64,000 bases of DNA, from the NCBI RefSeq assembly GCF_027533645.1, contig NZ_JAQAGY010000014.1, forward strand, positions 124,001 to 188,000, in the 5' to 3' direction. The DNA comes from Paenibacillus caseinilyticus. GTDB lineage: Bacteria > Bacillota > Bacilli > Paenibacillales > NBRC-103111. The notes beneath the pieces are model-generated. The model worked only from the letters and a program-made list of their open reading frames with translations, had not been told where the DNA came from and made no database searches. Positions within the stretch are counted from its first letter, which is position 1. Each line of letters opens with the position of its first letter. A program made the translations under genes and the position numbers. Positions 34,551 through 42,578 of this stretch are shown here, one piece after another.

Positions 34551-35486
34551 ATGTTTAACCCGATTGCTATTACTATAGGACCTATTCAGGTCCATTGGTA
34601 TGGAATTATTATTGGTTTTGGTGCTCTGCTTGGTTTAATGCTTGCGATGCGAGAAGGCAAACGATTTGGTATTTCATCTGATTTTTTTATGGACTTACTT
34701 TTAATCGGACTTCCATCCGCAATAATTGGCGCAAGAGCATATTATGTAGCATTTGAATGGAGCAACTATAAAGATAACTTAACTGAGGTTTTAGCAATAT
34801 GGCACGGGGGCATAGCCATTTACGGTGCATTAATAGGTGCAATTCTTGCTTCTGTCATTTATACACGGCGAAAAGGATATGACTTTTGGCGTATTGCTGA
34901 TTTTTGCGCACCTGGTTTAATAACCGGACAGATGATCGGACGCTGGGGAAACTTTATGAACCAAGAAGCGCATGGTGGTCCTGTATCGGAGAGTTTCTTG
35001 CGGAATACCTTGCATCTTCCAAACTTCATCGTCAACCAAATGTACATTAACGGTCAGTATTACCACCCAACATTTCTATACGAATCCATGTGGAGTTTTA
35101 CCGGGCTTCTGCTACTGCTTTGGATTCGTCGAATGTCATTTCTCCGTACAGGAGAGCTTTTTGCAAGTTATTTCATCTGGTATTCGATCGGTCGGTTCTA
35201 TGTAGAAGGCGTTCGCACAGACAGTCTTGTCTTTGAAGGTCCTCAGTGGCTGGCATCGTTCCTGAAAGCCATATGGAGCCCAATGAGCTTCTTCGGGTGG
35301 GGTGCAATGGAAGCAGGTAAAAATATTCGTATTTCTCAGCTGCTTGCGATTGTTATCATCATAGCTGCCATTGCGTTAATTTGTATTCGTCGTTCGCGAA
35401 ATAGTTCCATTCCTTACAGTTCTCCCGTTGAACCCAAAACATCGATTGCTTCAGTAATTCAAGGGCAGCAGCCCCAAGAAAATTAA
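34551..35486 (+). CDS. lgt: Prolipoprotein diacylglyceryl transferase
   Basis: 311 aa from ATG 34551 (the ORF begins 9 codons earlier without a site). Seven membrane segments. The Lgt signature GRWGNFMNQEAHGGP is near residue 135 and includes the invariant Arg/Asn/Glu residues; HGGIAIYGALIG (near 85) and GRFYVEGVRTDS are also typical. The enzyme transfers diacylglycerol from phosphatidylglycerol to the lipobox Cys of prelipoproteins at the membrane. Base composition is more AT-rich than the NRPS and ectoine genes. It may be an extra copy, as lgt is usually next to hprK, which is absent here. Confidence 0.95.
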   Translation: MFNPIAITIGPIQVHWYGIIIGFGALLGLMLAMREGKRFGISSDFFMDLLLIGLPSAIIGARAYYVAFEWSNYKDNLTEVLAIWHGGIAIYGALIGAILASVIYTRRKGYDFWRIADFCAPGLITGQMIGRWGNFMNQEAHGGPVSESFLRNTLHLPNFIVNQMYINGQYYHPTFLYESMWSFTGLLLLLWIRRMSFLRTGELFASYFIWYSIGRFYVEGVRTDSLVFEGPQWLASFLKAIWSPMSFFGWGAMEAGKNIRISQLLAIVIIIAAIALICIRRSRNSSIPYSSPVEPKTSIASVIQGQQPQEN

Positions 35487-35502
35487 AACTTTGTTTACTT
35501 CT

Positions 35503-35537
35503 ACTCCTGGCATGCAGATGGCAGGAGTTTGTTTTTT
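35503..35537 (+). terminator. Terminator after lgt
   Basis: Stem ACTCCTG...CAGGAGT around CATGCAGATG, followed by TTTGTTTTTT. Confidence 0.8.
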
Positions 35538-35567
35538 ACCAAAAGGCGGGAATACTAAAATAATCAA

Positions 35568-36599
35568 TTAATGAAAGGCTGTATTTATTAGATGGATCAA
35601 CTGGATGGGGAATACTAGCTCAATATAGATGGGCTTATTTATAAGACGGATTGTCAAGCTAAGTGCGACCATGAATGCTTCGTGAGCAGATTTCCAGCCT
35701 AGACATTTACGGGGGCGATGATTGATAAGGCGAATAGCTTCAGCCAGCTCCTCATCCGATACATCAGCAAAGTCATAACCCTTAGGGAAGAATTCACGCA
35801 GAAGCCCATTACCATTCTCATTGGAACCTCGTTGCCAAGAGGAATAGGGATCCGCGAAATAAACCTTAATGTTGTGAATGCCCTCTAAGTTTGCATAACA
35901 GGCAAACTCTTTTCCACGATCGGTTGTCGCCGTCTGAAAGGTCCCCTGGGGGTACTGGCTGGCGACTACACCAAAGGCGACCTCCATGGAGTGCGCCGTG
36001 CGATCAGGCATCTTTACGGCCATGTACAGACGCGTTTTACGCTTGAGGAAAGTGCCCGCGCAAGCCCGGCTCTTTCCTCGGCTGGACACTACCGTATCCA
36101 GTTCCCAATGGCCAAATGTCGTGCGTTTGCGTATTTCTTTGGACCGCTGACAGATCGGAGTACCGACAAGAAACCGCCCCCGTGTTTCCATGGGTTTATG
36201 CCGTTTTCCCTTGTGCCGGAGAACCTTCACATCTGCCTTAAGTCGCCCCTCATAGAGCCATCTGTAGATCGTCTTGTAGCAGACAAAGGCTTCCCCCTCG
36301 CACCTTCGCTTTTCAGCAATCTGCTCGGGTGACCAGGTTTGCTTCAATTTCTCCTCAATTTCTTCAGCAAGTTCAGAAGTAAACTTGCCTGCAGGGACGC
36401 TGGTTGTTCTGCGCTCACGATACGCCTGCTGTGCAGACTCAGCTGCGTAGTCCTGACCACTGAAGCCCCTTTTAAGTTCACGGGCAATAGTGGCATGATG
36501 TCGCCCAAGCTGTCGGCCAATGGCACGGGTCGACCAGCCCAGCCGATACAATGTCTCTAGTTGTCCACGCTCAATTATGCTAAGATGGGAGTAGCTCAT
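35568..36599 (-). CDS. IS30-family transposase, copy 1 (altered C-terminus)
   Basis: 343 aa. N-terminal HTH (YSHLSIIERGQLETLYRLGWSTRAIGRQLGRHHATIARELKRG), then the DDE core: GHWELDTVVSSRGKS, TATTDRGKEFACYANL, YSSWQRGSNENGNGLLREFFPKG. It is nearly identical to copy 2 up to HEAFM; there an 8-bp deletion (ACGAGTTG in copy 2) shifts the frame. The protein loses the normal DELSNLA ending and reads 26 extra residues out past the IS end. The catalytic residues are unaffected, so activity is uncertain. Confidence 0.93.
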   Translation of the reverse strand: MSYSHLSIIERGQLETLYRLGWSTRAIGRQLGRHHATIARELKRGFSGQDYAAESAQQAYRERRTTSVPAGKFTSELAEEIEEKLKQTWSPEQIAEKRRCEGEAFVCYKTIYRWLYEGRLKADVKVLRHKGKRHKPMETRGRFLVGTPICQRSKEIRKRTTFGHWELDTVVSSRGKSRACAGTFLKRKTRLYMAVKMPDRTAHSMEVAFGVVASQYPQGTFQTATTDRGKEFACYANLEGIHNIKVYFADPYSSWQRGSNENGNGLLREFFPKGYDFADVSDEELAEAIRLINHRPRKCLGWKSAHEAFMVALSLTIRLINKPIYIELVFPIQLIHLINTAFH

Positions 36600-36706
36600 G
36601 TAGGGTTCTCCTTGTAAATGGTGTTGTGGTGACTTCCATTTTACACGAATCCATACATGGGCCTCTTTGTTTTTTCTAACTGTCGCACTTCATATTACAA
36701 TCCGTC
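35645..36706 (-). mobile_element. IS30-family insertion sequence, copy 1
   Basis: 1062 bp between imperfect terminal inverted repeats that begin GACGGATTGT and share AAGTGCGAC. ATAA on both sides may be the target duplication. It lies in the same orientation as copy 2 at 61302 and sits downstream of leader copy B, possibly replacing that leader's gene. Confidence 0.88.
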
Positions 36707-36835
36707 ATAACCTTAAGATTTATTGCTTGTATTTATAATTAGCGTGGTACTTTTCTATAACACACATGATTCTGTTTATTTTGGGAAACGCAAGTTGGCC
36801 AATATTGGTTGGTGTGTACTTATTAAAACGTGAGT

Positions 36836-37023
36836 ACTTCGTTAGCATAGGAAATCGTTGGTTATCTCTCCCTAATTAATCATTTTTCTTCCCCTTTCTT
36901 GATATAAAAAAAGAACCTACCAAGGTTCTGCGATATCTGAAATAAGACAAGGAGGAGCCTTGGTGACAGGCTCCTCCGGTGTTAGACAAGTATTTAATTG
37001 TTAAACATTGTGGCTGCTAACCT
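36836..37023 (-). ncRNA. Leader RNA/attenuator, copy B (no downstream gene)
   Basis: Near-identical to copy A at 32409: the same GGAGGAGCC hairpin, AGATATCGC, terminator GAACC...GGTTC with seven T, and post-terminator hairpin, here GGGA...TCCT with one position changed to a G-U pair. On the minus strand about 130 bp of non-coding DNA follow and then IS30 copy 1, so the regulated gene appears lost. From 37058 to 37312 I see nothing convincing. Confidence 0.6.
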
Positions 37024-37028
37024 ACTCA

Positions 37029-37057
37029 AATTTATATTGAACATTAAATGTTGTCAA
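37029..37057 (-). promoter_or_regulatory. Promoter of leader copy B
   Basis: TTGACA (37052-37057) and TAAATT (37029-37034) with a 17-nt spacer, conserved with copy A although the spacer sequence differs. Confidence 0.7.
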
Positions 37058-37312
37058 CAATATCGGTTAAGCGGCTAAGAAAAAAAGATTACATGGTTTG
37101 TCGGCCGTGAAGAAAAGAATGGTAATGGATTGCTGATATGTCATTATTAAAATGGTTTAAGTTTAGAGAATCAATTTATAAGGATGGGCATGGGCTCGTT
37201 ATCGGCTTCTCTCTCCCCCTTCAGAATATTCATTTTCCGAAAGAAGAAACTCCAACAGCTGTTGCAGCTCTTTTTTTCTTGTTTTTACATTTAGACGACC
37301 GCTTGTGTTGTT

Positions 37313-37396
37313 CTACTTCTTATATTCCGATTCGAGCCGGCTGAGTTCCGTCATTCTTGCTCGAATATATTGAATGAGGGTGTTGATCTCCTGCAA
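37313..37396 (-). CDS. Possible 27-aa peptide
   Basis: TTG start at 37396 with AGGAGG 8 nt upstream. It encodes a charged amphipathic helix beginning QEINTLIQYIRARMTELSRL and ending in Lys-Lys. The strong RBS and lack of other genes support translation, and the helix is faintly like Spo0E-type peptides but lacks their SQELD motif. It lies 29 bp beyond a candidate operator (37425). Confidence 0.35.
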   Translation of the reverse strand: MQEINTLIQYIRARMTELSRLESEYKK

Positions 37397-37424
37397 CTTT
37401 AGTTCCTCCTAGTATTGCTAGTAT

Positions 37425-37444
37425 ATTAGTATGCTAGCAGACTA
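37425..37444. promoter_or_regulatory. Operator-like element ATTAGTATGCTAGCA
   Basis: ATTAGTATGCTAGCAGACTA contains TTAGT...ACTAA inverted arms and overlapping CTAGTAT repeats. The first 15 bp recur exactly at 47911, just after a promoter. It is a candidate binding site for the MarR protein encoded next door. Confidence 0.45.
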
Positions 37445-37558
37445 ATGCAGCAGGTTTCAATGCCAGCAGACCGTCATACTGCCGAAGCCCGCTTTATCCT
37501 TCGCTTTTTTTGTACCCCGGATTTAGGTATCTCTCCTTCCCCTGGTGGAATAAAAAGA

Positions 37559-37582
37559 ACAGCAGGATCCCCACCTGCTGTT
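37559..37582 (-). terminator. Terminator of the marR/antiporter operon
   Basis: Perfect stem AACAGCAGG/CCTGCTGTT with a 6-nt loop; on the minus strand CTTTTTATT follows. Confidence 0.85.
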
Positions 37583-37588
37583 GACGCA

Positions 37589-38053
37589 TTATTCAGTTTC
37601 GTCATCGACGTGAAGCAGATTAATTTCTTGTGTGATTTGAGTTTGCAAAGCGTAAAGCATTTGTTTCAGTGCAACGAGCTCTTCATGGGAGAGCAGCCGG
37701 CTTGCCTGCCGGTTCACCTTGTCGGGAATCGGCTGGATACGCTTGATGAGCTCCCTTCCGTGTTCGGTCAAGAAAATTTGAAAGGCACGGCGGTCATTTG
37801 GATTAACCTGCCTCCTTAACGCACCGTGCTGTTCAAGACTGTTTATGATCCGGGTAATCGTGGTCTTGTCCTTATCCGCCATATAAGATAGGTCTTTTTG
37901 CGATAGTCCATCCTTTTCCTGCAGATGCTTGAGCACGTTCCATTGTTCCGGAGTGATATCATATGGTTTCAAATGCTGGGACATCAGATACTGGAAGGTC
38001 CGGTTTACCCGATAAAAAACAATGGCCAGCTGTTCAGAAGGGTGTTTATCCAT
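37589..38053 (-). CDS. MarR-family transcriptional regulator
   Basis: 154 aa. Winged-helix MarR pattern: QWNVLKHLQEKDGLSQKDLSYMADKDKTTITRIINSLEQHGALRRQVNPNDRRAFQIFLTEHG, with the wing at NPNDRRAF. The short N-terminal helix (EQLAIVFYRVNRTFQYLMSQHL) dimerises. It is downstream of, and probably cotranscribed with, the CPA2 antiporter (85-bp gap), so it may control that gene. Candidate operators are the repeated ATTAGTATGCTAGCA elements. Confidence 0.9.
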   Translation of the reverse strand: MDKHPSEQLAIVFYRVNRTFQYLMSQHLKPYDITPEQWNVLKHLQEKDGLSQKDLSYMADKDKTTITRIINSLEQHGALRRQVNPNDRRAFQIFLTEHGRELIKRIQPIPDKVNRQASRLLSHEELVALKQMLYALQTQITQEINLLHVDDETE

Positions 38054-38138
38054 GTATGCTCCTCTGATCTATGTTTTCTTCTCCACTTAGTAGCATTATA
38101 AACCTTTCATTCTATTTTTCAACTCCGTAGGCAAAGTG

Positions 38139-39974
38139 CTAGGCTCTGGACACCATCTGCCTGAATTGCTCCACGCTTACACCCTCGCCGCTGACCAACA
38201 GACGGTCGCCAAAGAGGATTTCGGTATGAGCGTGGGGAATGAGGTACGATTGCCCCCGGTAGATTCGAAGAACCAGGAGATTCGGGGGCATCGGAAGGTC
38301 TTTCAGCAGCCAGCCGGAATACATCATCCTTTGGATGGTCACTTCTCCAAGAGGCTCCTGTTCGGCTATGAACTGAAGGGCGCCCGGATTCTCAATTTGC
38401 GCCCGCAGCACCATTCTTGAAGCGAACAGCGTCGAGAACACCTCGAACCCCTGGGATAAGGCTTCCTGCTGTTTATGAGGAGATTCGATCCGGACGATGA
38501 TGCGTTTCCCTCCCTGGTTTCTGGCGTACATGCCCAGCCTCATGTTTACTTCATCCTGTGAGGTGGCGAACACAAGGATCTCCGAATGAAATACGCCCGC
38601 AGAGTTCAAAGCTGCCAGGTCCGCTTCCTCCTGTTCCATACCGCTGACCCGTTCTTCAGCTGTATCACCCGCCGGTATCTCCTGACTGCGGCCGCTCGCG
38701 CTGAACAAGCGGATTTCATAGATTTTGTCCCTCCTCAGGTCGGCAGCCGCAGGCAAGGTGATATGATTCATCCCGACGATCGAAACCGACGGAACAGAAA
38801 CCTCAGGCTGCGGCGTCAGCCGGTTGAACAGCACCGGAAAGAGAAGGCAGCTCAGGATAGCCGATAAGATGAACGCTCCATGCATGCGCTCATCGATCAT
38901 GTTCAGCTCTAAAGCCAGTGTGGCCGCGGCAATGACGAGACTCAGCTTTGAGGACAGCAGAAGCGCGGCACTCACCGTCTCCCGTGAAGTGAACCACTTC
39001 TTTAAATAAAACATAGGAATCAGCTTCGCCAGAAACATGAGCACAAGCAGCAGAGGGATTAAGATCCATATCCGGCGGTCCGACAGCAGCGGAGCAAGAT
39101 CCAGCTTTACGCCGACCATCACAAAAAAGATCGGTATGAGAAAGCCGTAGCCGAACGATTCGAGTTGGTGGGTGAATGAAACGCTGGGCCTCATTAACGA
39201 GACCATAACCCCTGCCAGAAAGGCTCCCAGTGTATTCTCCACACCTAATGATTCAGAGAGAAATACAATGGCCAGCAGCAGCGCGAAGATTCCCCGGGTA
39301 CCGAATTGAACGCTGCTCCCCTGCAGGTTTTTGACCCATTTGCCCGAGGCCAGCTTCCGAATGCTATAATACACTGCGAAAACGATAACAAAGAATAGAC
39401 AGAGCATGAGCATGTCCACCATATTGCGGGAACGTGCGCTGACGTACACGGCCAGAAGCACCATCGTGAACAAATCCGCCAACACCGTTACGAGCAGCAG
39501 AATCTGCCCCAGCGGGGTTGACAGCATTCTCCGTTCCTTGAGCACGGGGACAACTACACCGAGCGAAATCGTGCAGATAATGAGCGTCGTCATGCCTACT
39601 TGATTCACCAATCCCGCAGCATACAGCAGGGTGGAAAGGGCACCCGAGGTGAGGAAGATGCCCGAGAACACAATCACTGCAACAACAACGGGCTGCAGTG
39701 ACCCGGACGTCTTGGGAGATCGGGGTTTGAAGGAGGAAAAGTCGATCTCCAACCCGCTGAGAAACATAAGGTAAATGAACCCGAGCAGGGAGAGAATCTC
39801 CAGCCAATCGTTTTCTCCTACCAACTGCAGCCCGCTCTTCCCTATCAGAATACCTGCAGCGATTTCTGCAACAACCACCGGAAGCACTTTAAGCCTGAGC
39901 TGATACAACAGGATGGGAATCAGGAAGGAGATGAGCACGACGAGAATCAGGCTGCCAATAGAGCTGTGTTCCAC
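38139..39974 (-). CDS. CPA2-type cation:proton antiporter with TrkA domains
   Basis: 611 aa. Residues 1-385 form a Na+/H+ exchanger-type membrane domain (AEIAAGILIGKSGLQL; FLSGLEIDF; AFLAGVMVSLMR; SSKLSLVIAAATLAL). Residues about 400-540 resemble a RCK/TrkA-N region (EILVFATSQDEVNMRLGMYARNQGGKRIIVRI) and the end is a TrkA-C domain (LPMPPNLLVLRIYRGQSYLIPHAHTEILFGDRLLVSGEG). The family exchanges K+ or Na+ for H+ at the membrane. Its position beside ectoine and betaine genes fits osmotic or pH homeostasis. It is read together with marR. Confidence 0.92.
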   Translation of the reverse strand: MEHSSIGSLILVVLISFLIPILLYQLRLKVLPVVVAEIAAGILIGKSGLQLVGENDWLEILSLLGFIYLMFLSGLEIDFSSFKPRSPKTSGSLQPVVVAVIVFSGIFLTSGALSTLLYAAGLVNQVGMTTLIICTISLGVVVPVLKERRMLSTPLGQILLLVTVLADLFTMVLLAVYVSARSRNMVDMLMLCLFFVIVFAVYYSIRKLASGKWVKNLQGSSVQFGTRGIFALLLAIVFLSESLGVENTLGAFLAGVMVSLMRPSVSFTHQLESFGYGFLIPIFFVMVGVKLDLAPLLSDRRIWILIPLLLVLMFLAKLIPMFYLKKWFTSRETVSAALLLSSKLSLVIAAATLALELNMIDERMHGAFILSAILSCLLFPVLFNRLTPQPEVSVPSVSIVGMNHITLPAAADLRRDKIYEIRLFSASGRSQEIPAGDTAEERVSGMEQEEADLAALNSAGVFHSEILVFATSQDEVNMRLGMYARNQGGKRIIVRIESPHKQQEALSQGFEVFSTLFASRMVLRAQIENPGALQFIAEQEPLGEVTIQRMMYSGWLLKDLPMPPNLLVLRIYRGQSYLIPHAHTEILFGDRLLVSGEGVSVEQFRQMVSRA

Positions 39975-40033
39975 CCCAGCACTCTCCTCTCAGACCGATA
40001 CAGGCATTTTTAAACGTTTTCTTTGTTCGGACC

Positions 40034-40457
40034 CTAGGCTAACCTTCGGATGGCTTCAGTCAGGAGCTCCGCATCCCAGTCCACAACCGCATCCGCATGG
40101 CAGGCCACCACCTCGGAGGATTTCAGAACCGCGCAGCGTTTCAACGCAATAACAGGCCTCCTAAACTCCCCTTTGGTTAGATATAATTTCCGTGGCGATC
40201 CACTTGCTATACATCGGATGGGAATATAATCCGCTTAACAAGATAACGGTATCACACAATCCGACCTTCTGCCTAACGGCCCGGTACAGTTCCTTATTGC
40301 TTCCATTGGCATCCTGCTCCGGTTGACTAAATATAAACGGTGTGAATGAGATGCTTTTATGTTCCGCGAGCAGGTACAGCACTTCTTGGTAGGCCTGTTT
40401 ATAGTTCCAACCGACGCTGAAATATAGGTTGTAGTGCTTCTTCCGCTCCTCACCCAT
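40034..40457 (-). pseudogene. TIR-like (DUF1863-type) protein gene, frameshifted
   Basis: The ATG at 40457 has GGGAGG upstream. The first frame reads KHYNLYFSVGWNYKQAYQEVLYLLAEH ... LCDTVILLSGLYSHPMYSKWIATEI and then stops. Removing one G from a G4 run (CCCC at 40168-40171 on the plus strand) restores QREFRRPVIALKRC ... VVDWDAELLTEAIRRLA up to 40034. The repaired protein is a clear paralogue of the intact protein at 48029. The single-base change in a homopolymer could be a mutation, a phase-variable switch or a sequencing error. The family has TIR-like folds, some acting as NAD+-linked signalling proteins in defence systems. Confidence 0.75.
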
Positions 40458-40666
40458 GTTGGAAGCCTCCCTTTCGACTGTCCGCACATCAATTGTTGTC
40501 ACGCTTACTAATTATCTTAACTCAAGCTTTCTCCCGGTTTCAACTTCCAATTGCTGTTGTCTCCTCACTCCGACAGGATGTATATTTGCTTTTAACAAGG
40601 GTATACGCAGCACTTTATGGGAAAGATGGAAATGGATCCTGTAAAACGCCGGAGGACATTAAATTT

Positions 40667-41164
40667 ATGGTGCTGCTATCCAACTTCTCTCTTCTCCTGA
40701 TCGTCATGATATCCCGTTCTTACCGCCGCTGGCGCGAATATTACCCGACAATGCTATTTGTTCCGCTTGTGAATGCTTTATATAATCTAATCTTTGCCAA
40801 TAACCGACCATGGGAATTCCAATCTGAGTTCCCGCTTAGTCACAGGGCGGTGGATTTTGTGAATACGGTCGTTTTACAGCCATGCACCGTTCTGCTATTT
40901 CTCGTTTACTTCCCCCGCCAGCCCATGAAACGGCTGCTTTATTACCTGGGCTGGGTTATATTTTTCAGTTTGTTGGAATTAATATGGCATAAGCAGGATC
41001 TCATCGCCTATCAATATGGCTGGAGCATACTTTGGTCTGTATTGTTTTACTTCGCGATGTTTCTGGCCATCCCGCTGCATCATAACAAAACCTTGGCGGG
41101 GCTGCTGTTTTCTTTAGCATTTGCTTTGTGCCTTATGGCCATCTTCAGAATACCAGTATTCTAA
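40667..41164 (+). CDS. CBO0543-like integral membrane protein
   Basis: About 165 aa from ATG 40667 (GGAGGA upstream); the ORF is open to 40493 but that extension is poorly coding-like. Five membrane segments: LLSNFSLLLIVMIS, YYPTMLFVPLVNALYNLIF, VDFVNTVVLQPCTVLLFLVYF, LYYLGWVIFFSLLELIW, YGWSILWSVLFYFAMFLAIPL. The arrangement resembles the CBO0543 family of unknown function found in sporeformers. It is divergent from the TIR-like pseudogene. Confidence 0.65.
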   Translation: MVLLSNFSLLLIVMISRSYRRWREYYPTMLFVPLVNALYNLIFANNRPWEFQSEFPLSHRAVDFVNTVVLQPCTVLLFLVYFPRQPMKRLLYYLGWVIFFSLLELIWHKQDLIAYQYGWSILWSVLFYFAMFLAIPLHHNKTLAGLLFSLAFALCLMAIFRIPVF

Positions 41165-41173
41165 AATAAAAAA

Positions 41174-41193
41174 GAGGCCTGAAATCAGACCTC
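41174..41193. terminator. Terminator of the ehu-ect operon
   Basis: Stem GAGGCCTGA/TCAGACCTC with one mismatch; on the minus strand TTTTTTATTTT follows. It also lies just after the convergent CBO0543-like gene. Confidence 0.85.
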
Positions 41194-41247
41194 CAAAAAT
41201 TAGTTGCCTAGCATACTATATATGCCTTCTTATTGTTTATTCCGCCA

Positions 41248-42153
41248 CTAAAGACGTGCTGCGATATAGCCCGGCCTTGGAGCCTGACCGGAGAAGGGCT
41301 CGACGAGCCGGTTCTCCTCGCTGTTATAGACTAGGAATACATTGCTTCGGGGATAGGGCGAAATATTGCTGGCCGACCCGTGCATCGTATTGCAGTCGAA
41401 CAGGATAATGGACCCCGCTTTGCCCATCATCGTCTCAATTCCTCCTTCACGGACCATCGCCGTCAGGCTGTCCTGATCGGGGACGCCGTATTCCTGTTTG
41501 CGAAGCGAATTCTTATAGTGTCCCTCAGGCGTACGACCGACGCAGGAGACGAACTGCTTATGGGAGCCCGGTACGACCATAAGAGGTCCGTTGAAGGCAT
41601 AGTTGTCTTCAAGCGCAATCGAGCAGCTGAGCGCCCTCATTCGGGGCATTCCATCCTCCACATGCCACGTCTCGAAGTCCGAATGCCAATAGAATTCTTT
41701 CCCGGTAAAGCCCGGCTTGAAGTTAATCCGGGATTGATGGATATAGACCCGGCTGCCGAGCAGGTATTCCATGATGCCTGTCAGTCGGGGATGAAGGGAT
41801 AAGCTCTGAAAGACGGGACTGCTGTCATGAACGGCAAAGATGGAACGAATCTCGTCGCTGTTCGGTTCCCGGATGATCTCATCCCTTCGCACCTCTCTCC
41901 CTTCCGTCCATAGCCGCTCCAGCTCTTTCTTGTAAGCGGCCACTTCGCTTTCGGAGAAGAACCCTTGAAGCAGCAGATATCCGTTCTGCTCATAGAATTC
42001 CGACTGCTGCTTGCTGAGCGGGGCTTCGGGAGTCCAAGGGGTATAGACCACGGGATCCACGCGATCCTTCATCGAAGGAGGGTCTTGAATCCGTGAAGGA
42101 TAGTGATCCTGGGATGTCCCTTGGCTTGTTTGCGCAGTAGAGGTTTTTGGCAT
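41248..42153 (-). CDS. ectD: Ectoine hydroxylase
   Basis: 301 aa, the usual length. It is a 2-oxoglutarate/Fe(II) dioxygenase that makes 5-hydroxyectoine from ectoine. The EctD signature is visible: FYWHSDFETWHVEDGMPRMR with the HxD iron ligands (His near 160), and NTMHGSASNISPYPRSNVFL with the distal His and the 2-oxoglutarate-binding Arg. The first 40 residues, rich in Ser/Gln/Pro, precede the fold. RBS AAGGAG. It is the last gene of the operon, 14 bp after ectC. Confidence 0.96.
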   Translation of the reverse strand: MPKTSTAQTSQGTSQDHYPSRIQDPPSMKDRVDPVVYTPWTPEAPLSKQQSEFYEQNGYLLLQGFFSESEVAAYKKELERLWTEGREVRRDEIIREPNSDEIRSIFAVHDSSPVFQSLSLHPRLTGIMEYLLGSRVYIHQSRINFKPGFTGKEFYWHSDFETWHVEDGMPRMRALSCSIALEDNYAFNGPLMVVPGSHKQFVSCVGRTPEGHYKNSLRKQEYGVPDQDSLTAMVREGGIETMMGKAGSIILFDCNTMHGSASNISPYPRSNVFLVYNSEENRLVEPFSGQAPRPGYIAARL

Positions 42154-42167
42154 GAATCGTCAGCTCC

Positions 42168-42563
42168 TTATCGCGTTAGAGTTGGTTGTGCTGCAGGATA
42201 GGTTCCTTCTTCATCATGAATCTCCAGCCCTACCAGCGGGGGATTGAATACGCAGATCAACCGCAGCTCCGTTCGGGCCCGAAGCAGATGCTTCTCGTGG
42301 CCGTTCAAGGCGTACAGCATTCCAGGGCGGATCGCATAGGTCTGTCCCCCTAGGACTTCAATCTCGCCTTCTCCCTCGATGCAGTAGACCGCTTCGACAT
42401 GATGCTTGTACCAGATCAACGTCTCCGTGCCTGCTTTGATCAGCGTATCGTGCATCGAGAAGCCCATGCCATCCTTCTGCAGCAGCAGTCTGCGCGAGGT
42501 CCAGGTAGGCGCATCCACTTCATCCGGCGAACCAAGTAATTCCTTCAAGTGCTTCACAATCAT
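42168..42563 (-). CDS. ectC: Ectoine synthase
   Basis: 131 aa from the second ATG (42563), 7 nt after AAGGAGGA; the first ATG at 42569 touches the site. It is a small cupin: MIVKHLKELLGSPDEVDAP, SRRLLLQKDGMGFSMHDTLI, ETLIWYKHHVEAVYCIEGEGEIE, YAIRPGMLYALNGHEKHLLRA. The Glu/Tyr/His metal ligands are present. It cyclises N-gamma-acetyl-diaminobutyrate to ectoine in the cytoplasm. It lies between ectB and ectD with gaps of 15 bp. Confidence 0.96.
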   Translation of the reverse strand: MIVKHLKELLGSPDEVDAPTWTSRRLLLQKDGMGFSMHDTLIKAGTETLIWYKHHVEAVYCIEGEGEIEVLGGQTYAIRPGMLYALNGHEKHLLRARTELRLICVFNPPLVGLEIHDEEGTYPAAQPTLTR

Positions 42564-42578
42564 TTTCATTCCTCCTTG

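Noticed and set aside
36836..36900. M-box (Mg2+) riboswitch on the plus strand at leader copy B
   Set aside because: Only a short CTTCGTTAG resembles the M-box start; the following conserved blocks are missing and the conserved promoter points to the minus strand.
37138..37344. 68-aa plus-strand ORF
   Set aside because: No ribosome site or family; its end is low-complexity phenylalanine from a T-rich tract. The opposite strand has a better short ORF.
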